NCBI GenBank assembly: GCA_903911985.1
Contig: CAIWFP010000261.1
Location: 1 to 6,828, forward strand
DNA from: an uncultured Sphingomonadales bacterium
GTDB lineage: Bacteria; Pseudomonadota; Alphaproteobacteria; Sphingomonadales; Sphingomonadaceae
DNA: 6,828 nucleotides
Direction: 5' to 3'
Shown piece after piece: positions 4,455 through 6,828 of this stretch (its first letter is position 1; the number at the start of each line of letters is the position of its first letter). Under the pieces are notes generated by a model that worked only from the letters and a program-made list of their open reading frames with translations, searched no databases and was not told the DNA's origin. A program made the translations under genes and the position numbers.

Positions 4455-5365
4455 CAGATCGCGCCCTCGGCGAGGGCTATTCCGGCATTGGCATGGGCGG
4501 CCACCAGCGTATTGCGCAGCAGCACGGCGATGGTCATCGGGCCAACGCCGCCGGGCACCGGGGTGATCGCGCCGGCCACCGGGGCCACGCTGGCGAAATC
4601 GACATCGCCGACCAGCCGGGTCTTGCCCTCTGCGGCGGCCACGGGATCAAGCGAGGCCACCCGGTTGATGCCCACATCGATGACCGTGGCGCCGGGCTTG
4701 ATCCAGTCACCCTTCACCATTTCAGCCCGGCCGACGGCGGCCACCACGATATCCGCGCGGCGCACAACCTCGGCCAAATCCTTGGTCCGGCTATGGGCGA
4801 TGGTAACGGTGCAGCTCTCGCCCAGCAGCAATTGCGCCATCGGCTTGCCGACGATGTTCGAACGACCGATGACCACCGCATCCAGCCCAGACAGATTGCC
4901 CAGCCGGTCCTTCAGCAGCATCAGGCAGCCCAGCGGGGTGCAGGGCACAAAGCCCTTCTGCCCCACCGCCAGCCGCCCGGCGTTGATGACATGGAAGCCA
5001 TCAACATCCTTGTCGGGGTTGATGGTGGCGATCACCTTCTGCTCGTCGAGATGGGCGGGCAGGGGCAATTGCACCAGAATGCCATCGACGGCAGGGTCGG
5101 CATTCAGCGCCTCCACCAGCGCCAGCAGGCTGGCCTCGTCGGTATCGGCGGGCAGCTTGTGTTCAAAGCTCGCCATGCCGCAGGCTACCGTCTGCTTGCC
5201 CTTGCTGCGGACATAGACCTGACTGGCCGGATCCTCACCCACCAGCACCACAGCGAGGCCCGCCTTGCGACCGGCTTGCGCCTCAAAGCTGGCCGCCAGC
5301 GTGCCCACGCGGGCGCGCAGCGTTTCGGCGAAGGCTTTTCCGTCGATGATGTTGCTATCGGTCAT
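4454..5365 (-). CDS. folD: Bifunctional methylenetetrahydrofolate dehydrogenase/cyclohydrolase FolD
   Basis: The 303-residue protein interconverts 5,10-methylene-, methenyl- and 10-formyl-tetrahydrofolate with NADP, supplying one-carbon units for purines and formyl-Met-tRNA in the cytoplasm. Family signatures are VGEDPASQVYVRSKGK near residues 42-57, including Tyr51 and the catalytic Lys55; DGILVQLPLP at 94-103 with Gln99; DKDVDGFH at 118-125 with Asp122; the nucleotide-binding GRSNIVGKP at 167-175; and PGGVGPMT at 271-278. All expected key residues are present and the length matches the family, with a slightly extended Ala-rich C-terminus. The ATG lies inside an ATGA overlap with the end of yggT, typical of translational coupling. 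It is the third gene in the operon and directly precedes the secreted hypothetical protein. Confidence 0.97.
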   Translation of the reverse strand: MTDSNIIDGKAFAETLRARVGTLAASFEAQAGRKAGLAVVLVGEDPASQVYVRSKGKQTVACGMASFEHKLPADTDEASLLALVEALNADPAVDGILVQLPLPAHLDEQKVIATINPDKDVDGFHVINAGRLAVGQKGFVPCTPLGCLMLLKDRLGNLSGLDAVVIGRSNIVGKPMAQLLLGESCTVTIAHSRTKDLAEVVRRADIVVAAVGRAEMVKGDWIKPGATVIDVGINRVASLDPVAAAEGKTRLVGDVDFASVAPVAGAITPVPGGVGPMTIAVLLRNTLVAAHANAGIALAEGAI

Positions 5366-5655
5366 AGGGCGGAGAAGGCCAGATTCTTGAGGATGATCTG
5401 CAGGATGGAGAGGCCCACGATCAGCGCCAGGGCGGAAAGATCCACCGTGCCGGTATCGGGCAGAATGCGGCGAATCGGGCGCAGCACCGGATCGAGGATG
5501 GCATTGATCGCCCGCCAGATGGCCCGCACGAACTCATTCTGCATGTTCACCACGTTGAAGGTGATGAGCAGGCTCAGCACGAACTGGACGATGACCAGCA
5601 TGACCAGCAGATTGATGAGATAACTGACGATCTCGAACAGCGTGTAGAATACCAC
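5362..5655 (-). CDS. yggT: YggT-family small membrane protein
   Basis: The 97-residue protein has two membrane segments, about residues 8-32 (IVSYLINLLVMLVIVQFVLS) and 72-92 (LSALALIVGLSILQIIL). Between them is the family signature AIWRAINAILDPVLRPIRRI followed by LPDTGTVDLS. YggT proteins are single- or double-unit inner-membrane proteins; roles in osmotic tolerance and in cell-shape or division contexts have been proposed, none settled. The start is GTG at 5655-5653, the only one fitting the family's N-terminus (VVFYTLFEIV). A weak AAAGG lies 10 nt upstream, within a palindrome. The end overlaps folD by 4 nt. argB lies 85 bp upstream on the same strand. Confidence 0.92.
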   Translation of the reverse strand: MVFYTLFEIVSYLINLLVMLVIVQFVLSLLITFNVVNMQNEFVRAIWRAINAILDPVLRPIRRILPDTGTVDLSALALIVGLSILQIILKNLAFSAL

Positions 5656-5665
5656 AGGCAGGTAA

Positions 5666-5679
5666 CCTTTCGCGAAAGG
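5666..5679. promoter_or_regulatory. 14-bp palindrome overlapping the yggT ribosome-binding site
   Basis: CCTTTCGCGAAAGG is a perfect palindrome in the argB-yggT gap. Read on the minus strand, its 3' arm contains AAAGG, the only Shine-Dalgarno-like run near the yggT GTG. Hairpin formation in the mRNA would hide that site; alternatively it is a protein-binding palindrome. Function is inferred only. Confidence 0.45.
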
Positions 5680-5740
5680 AGAGAATGCAGTAGCCGACAG
5701 GCGGGGGGCAGGGCAACCGTAGCCTTGCCGCTTCGGCGCC

Positions 5741-6655
5741 TTATCCCTTGCGGATCAGCGTGCCCGCCCCGCGCGAGGTGAAGAACTCCAGCAGCATGGC
5801 ATGGGGCACGGTTCCATCCAGCACCACCGCCGCCTCGCAGCCTGCTTCCACCGCGTGGACGCAGGTTTCCAGCTTGGGGATCATGCCGCCCGAGATGGTG
5901 CCATCTTCCGAGAGCCGCGCAATGTCGGCGGGCGTGAGGTTGGTGAGCAGGTTCTTGTCCTTGTCCAGCACGCCGGTCACATCGGTCAGCAGGAACAGCC
6001 GCGCGGCGCCAAGCGCGGCGGCGATGGCGCCGGCCATGGTGTCGGCGTTGATGTTGTAGGTCTCACCATCCGGGCCCGCCGCGATGGGCGCGATCACCGG
6101 GATGAGCCCGGCGTGAATCAGCGTGTTCAACACGCTGGTGTCGATATGGTCAGGCTCGCCGACATAGCCGAGATCGACCACGAGAACCTCGCCCGTTTCG
6201 GGGTCGGCCACGGCCTTGCCATCCTTTTGCGCCGCGACCTTGCGGGCGGTGACCATGGCGCCATCCTTGCCGGACAGACCCACCGCCTTGCCGCCGGCCT
6301 TGGCGATCCAGCTGACCAGTTCCTTGTTGATCGCACCGGACAACACCATCTCGGCAACGTCGGCGGTGGCCTTGTCGGTGACGCGCAAGCCGTTGACGAA
6401 GTGCGATTCTATGCCCAGAGCCTTGAGCATCCGGCCGATTTGCGGCCCGCCGCCATGCACCACCACAGGGTTGATGCCCATGGCCTTCAGCAGCACGATA
6501 TCCTCGGCAAAGTCCAGCGCCAGCGCCGGGTCCCCCATGGCATGGCCACCGTATTTGACGACGAAGATGCGCCCCTCATACCGCTTGAGGTAGGGCAGCG
6601 CCTCGATCAGGGTTTCGGCCTTGGCCAGCAAGGTGGGGTCGTTCGCGTGTTCCAT
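5741..6655 (-). CDS. argB: Acetylglutamate kinase
   Basis: The 304-residue enzyme phosphorylates N-acetyl-L-glutamate with ATP, the second step of arginine synthesis, and belongs to the amino acid kinase family. Visible signatures: VVKYGGHAMG around residues 32-41 with Lys34 for phosphate binding; VVVHGGGPQIGRML at 64-77 for the substrate; Arg91 in NGLRVTD; YNINADTMAGAIAAALGA; LLTDVTGVLDKDKN; and GGMIPKLE with Lys261. The N-terminal helix LLAKAETLIEALPYLKRYEG is the extension found in arginine-inhibited hexameric enzymes, so feedback inhibition by arginine is likely (inference). The ATG at 6655-6653 lacks a recognisable Shine-Dalgarno sequence. It is the first gene of the minus-strand group; no gene lies directly upstream within the window. 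Confidence 0.97.
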   Translation of the reverse strand: MEHANDPTLLAKAETLIEALPYLKRYEGRIFVVKYGGHAMGDPALALDFAEDIVLLKAMGINPVVVHGGGPQIGRMLKALGIESHFVNGLRVTDKATADVAEMVLSGAINKELVSWIAKAGGKAVGLSGKDGAMVTARKVAAQKDGKAVADPETGEVLVVDLGYVGEPDHIDTSVLNTLIHAGLIPVIAPIAAGPDGETYNINADTMAGAIAAALGAARLFLLTDVTGVLDKDKNLLTNLTPADIARLSEDGTISGGMIPKLETCVHAVEAGCEAAVVLDGTVPHAMLLEFFTSRGAGTLIRKG

Positions 6656-6735
6656 GCGGCGGCTTTAACCGGCTGGCGCGGGATGTGAAGGGGTTTTGAT
6701 CAGGGAAGGTCGGGTGCGGAGTCTTTGTTTAGTGC
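6656..6735. other. Upstream region of argB
   Basis: No gene is visible. On the minus strand a weak promoter-like pair, TTCACA with TAAAGC 16 bp downstream, would start transcription almost at the argB ATG. No Shine-Dalgarno sequence is seen, so a very short or absent leader is possible. Evidence is thin. Confidence 0.25.
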
Positions 6736-6757
6736 GGCAAACCCCTCCGGGTTTGCC
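6736..6757. terminator. Strong hairpin upstream of argB, possible terminator
   Basis: GGCAAACCC (6736-6744) and GGGTTTGCC (6749-6757) form a perfect 9-bp stem around CTCC. No T-run follows on either strand, so it may equally be an intergenic repeat. If a terminator, it would isolate argB from whatever gene lies to the right. Confidence 0.45.
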
Positions 6758-6783
6758 TTGCTGTGCCATCCCGCTCCCCCGGC

Positions 6784-6819
6784 CCAACCACCCAAAGGGT
6801 ACACTTAATGGGTGGTTGG
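6784..6819. repeat. 11-bp inverted repeat at the right edge
   Basis: CCAACCACCCA (6784-6794) and TGGGTGGTTGG (6809-6819) are perfect inverted copies around a 14-nt loop. A competing small hairpin, ACCC (6790-6793) with GGGT (6797-6800) around AAA, uses part of the left arm, so two exclusive folds exist. No gene is visible around it, and its context is cut by the window edge. Confidence 0.55.
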
Positions 6820-6828
6820 CGCCCAAAA

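Noticed and set aside
2988..5216. 742-codon plus-strand open frame running opposite marC, the exported protein gene and folD
   Set aside because: Its translation is rich in His, Gln, Arg and Gly with no family motif, and it lies wholly antisense to well-supported genes. High-GC codon use commonly keeps the antisense frame open.
5801..6688. Plus-strand open frame of 295 codons opposite argB
   Set aside because: Antisense shadow of a clear acetylglutamate kinase; His/Gly/Gln-rich without motifs.

Overview
This window looks like chromosome of a high-GC alphaproteobacterium. It is most likely a sphingomonad (Sphingomonadales, Novosphingobium/Sphingobium-like). The reasons are protein style, GC-rich third codon positions, the gene order argB-yggT-folD-(secreted protein)-marC, and a thioredoxin-TPR gene next to a Lon-N domain gene. 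No species can be named from the sequence alone.

Left part (1-848) is accessory debris. Positions 1 to about 555 on the minus strand hold the C-terminal part of an IS1380-type transposase, broken in three ways: it lacks its N-terminal portion, it has an in-frame TGA where the family normally has Trp, and a 101-bp mini-element (48-148) sits near its end. The mini-element has perfect 8-bp terminal inverted repeats, two internal hairpins and a 3-bp TTA duplication on each side. Removing it with one TTA copy restores the transposase reading frame exactly. Between this remnant and a tRNA-Gly(GCC) gene (849-923, minus) lies unassigned sequence ending in a perfect 18-bp palindrome that touches the encoded CCA. 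The arrangement is what a decayed integration site at a tRNA 3' end would look like.

Middle (924-2984): a plus-strand pair encodes a CnoX/YbbN-type chaperedoxin (thioredoxin domain with WCGPC, then TPR-like helices) and a stand-alone Lon substrate-binding-domain protein, 10 bp apart. Both are linked to protein quality control, though a joint role is inference. They are followed by about 265 bp of non-coding DNA with several hairpins, the last probably a bidirectional terminator facing the convergent minus-strand operon.

Right part (2985-6655) is a compact minus-strand operon read argB, yggT, folD, secreted hypothetical protein, marC. folD overlaps yggT by 4 nt, the secreted-protein gene overlaps folD by 1 nt, and marC follows after 3 nt, so the last four are probably translationally coupled. 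They combine arginine synthesis, one-carbon metabolism, two membrane proteins and one exported protein. The far right (6656-6828) has no gene and carries two strong inverted repeats.

I found no CRISPR array, toxin-antitoxin pair, defence system or other clearly new multi-gene system. The most unusual item is the nested mini-element inside the dead transposase.
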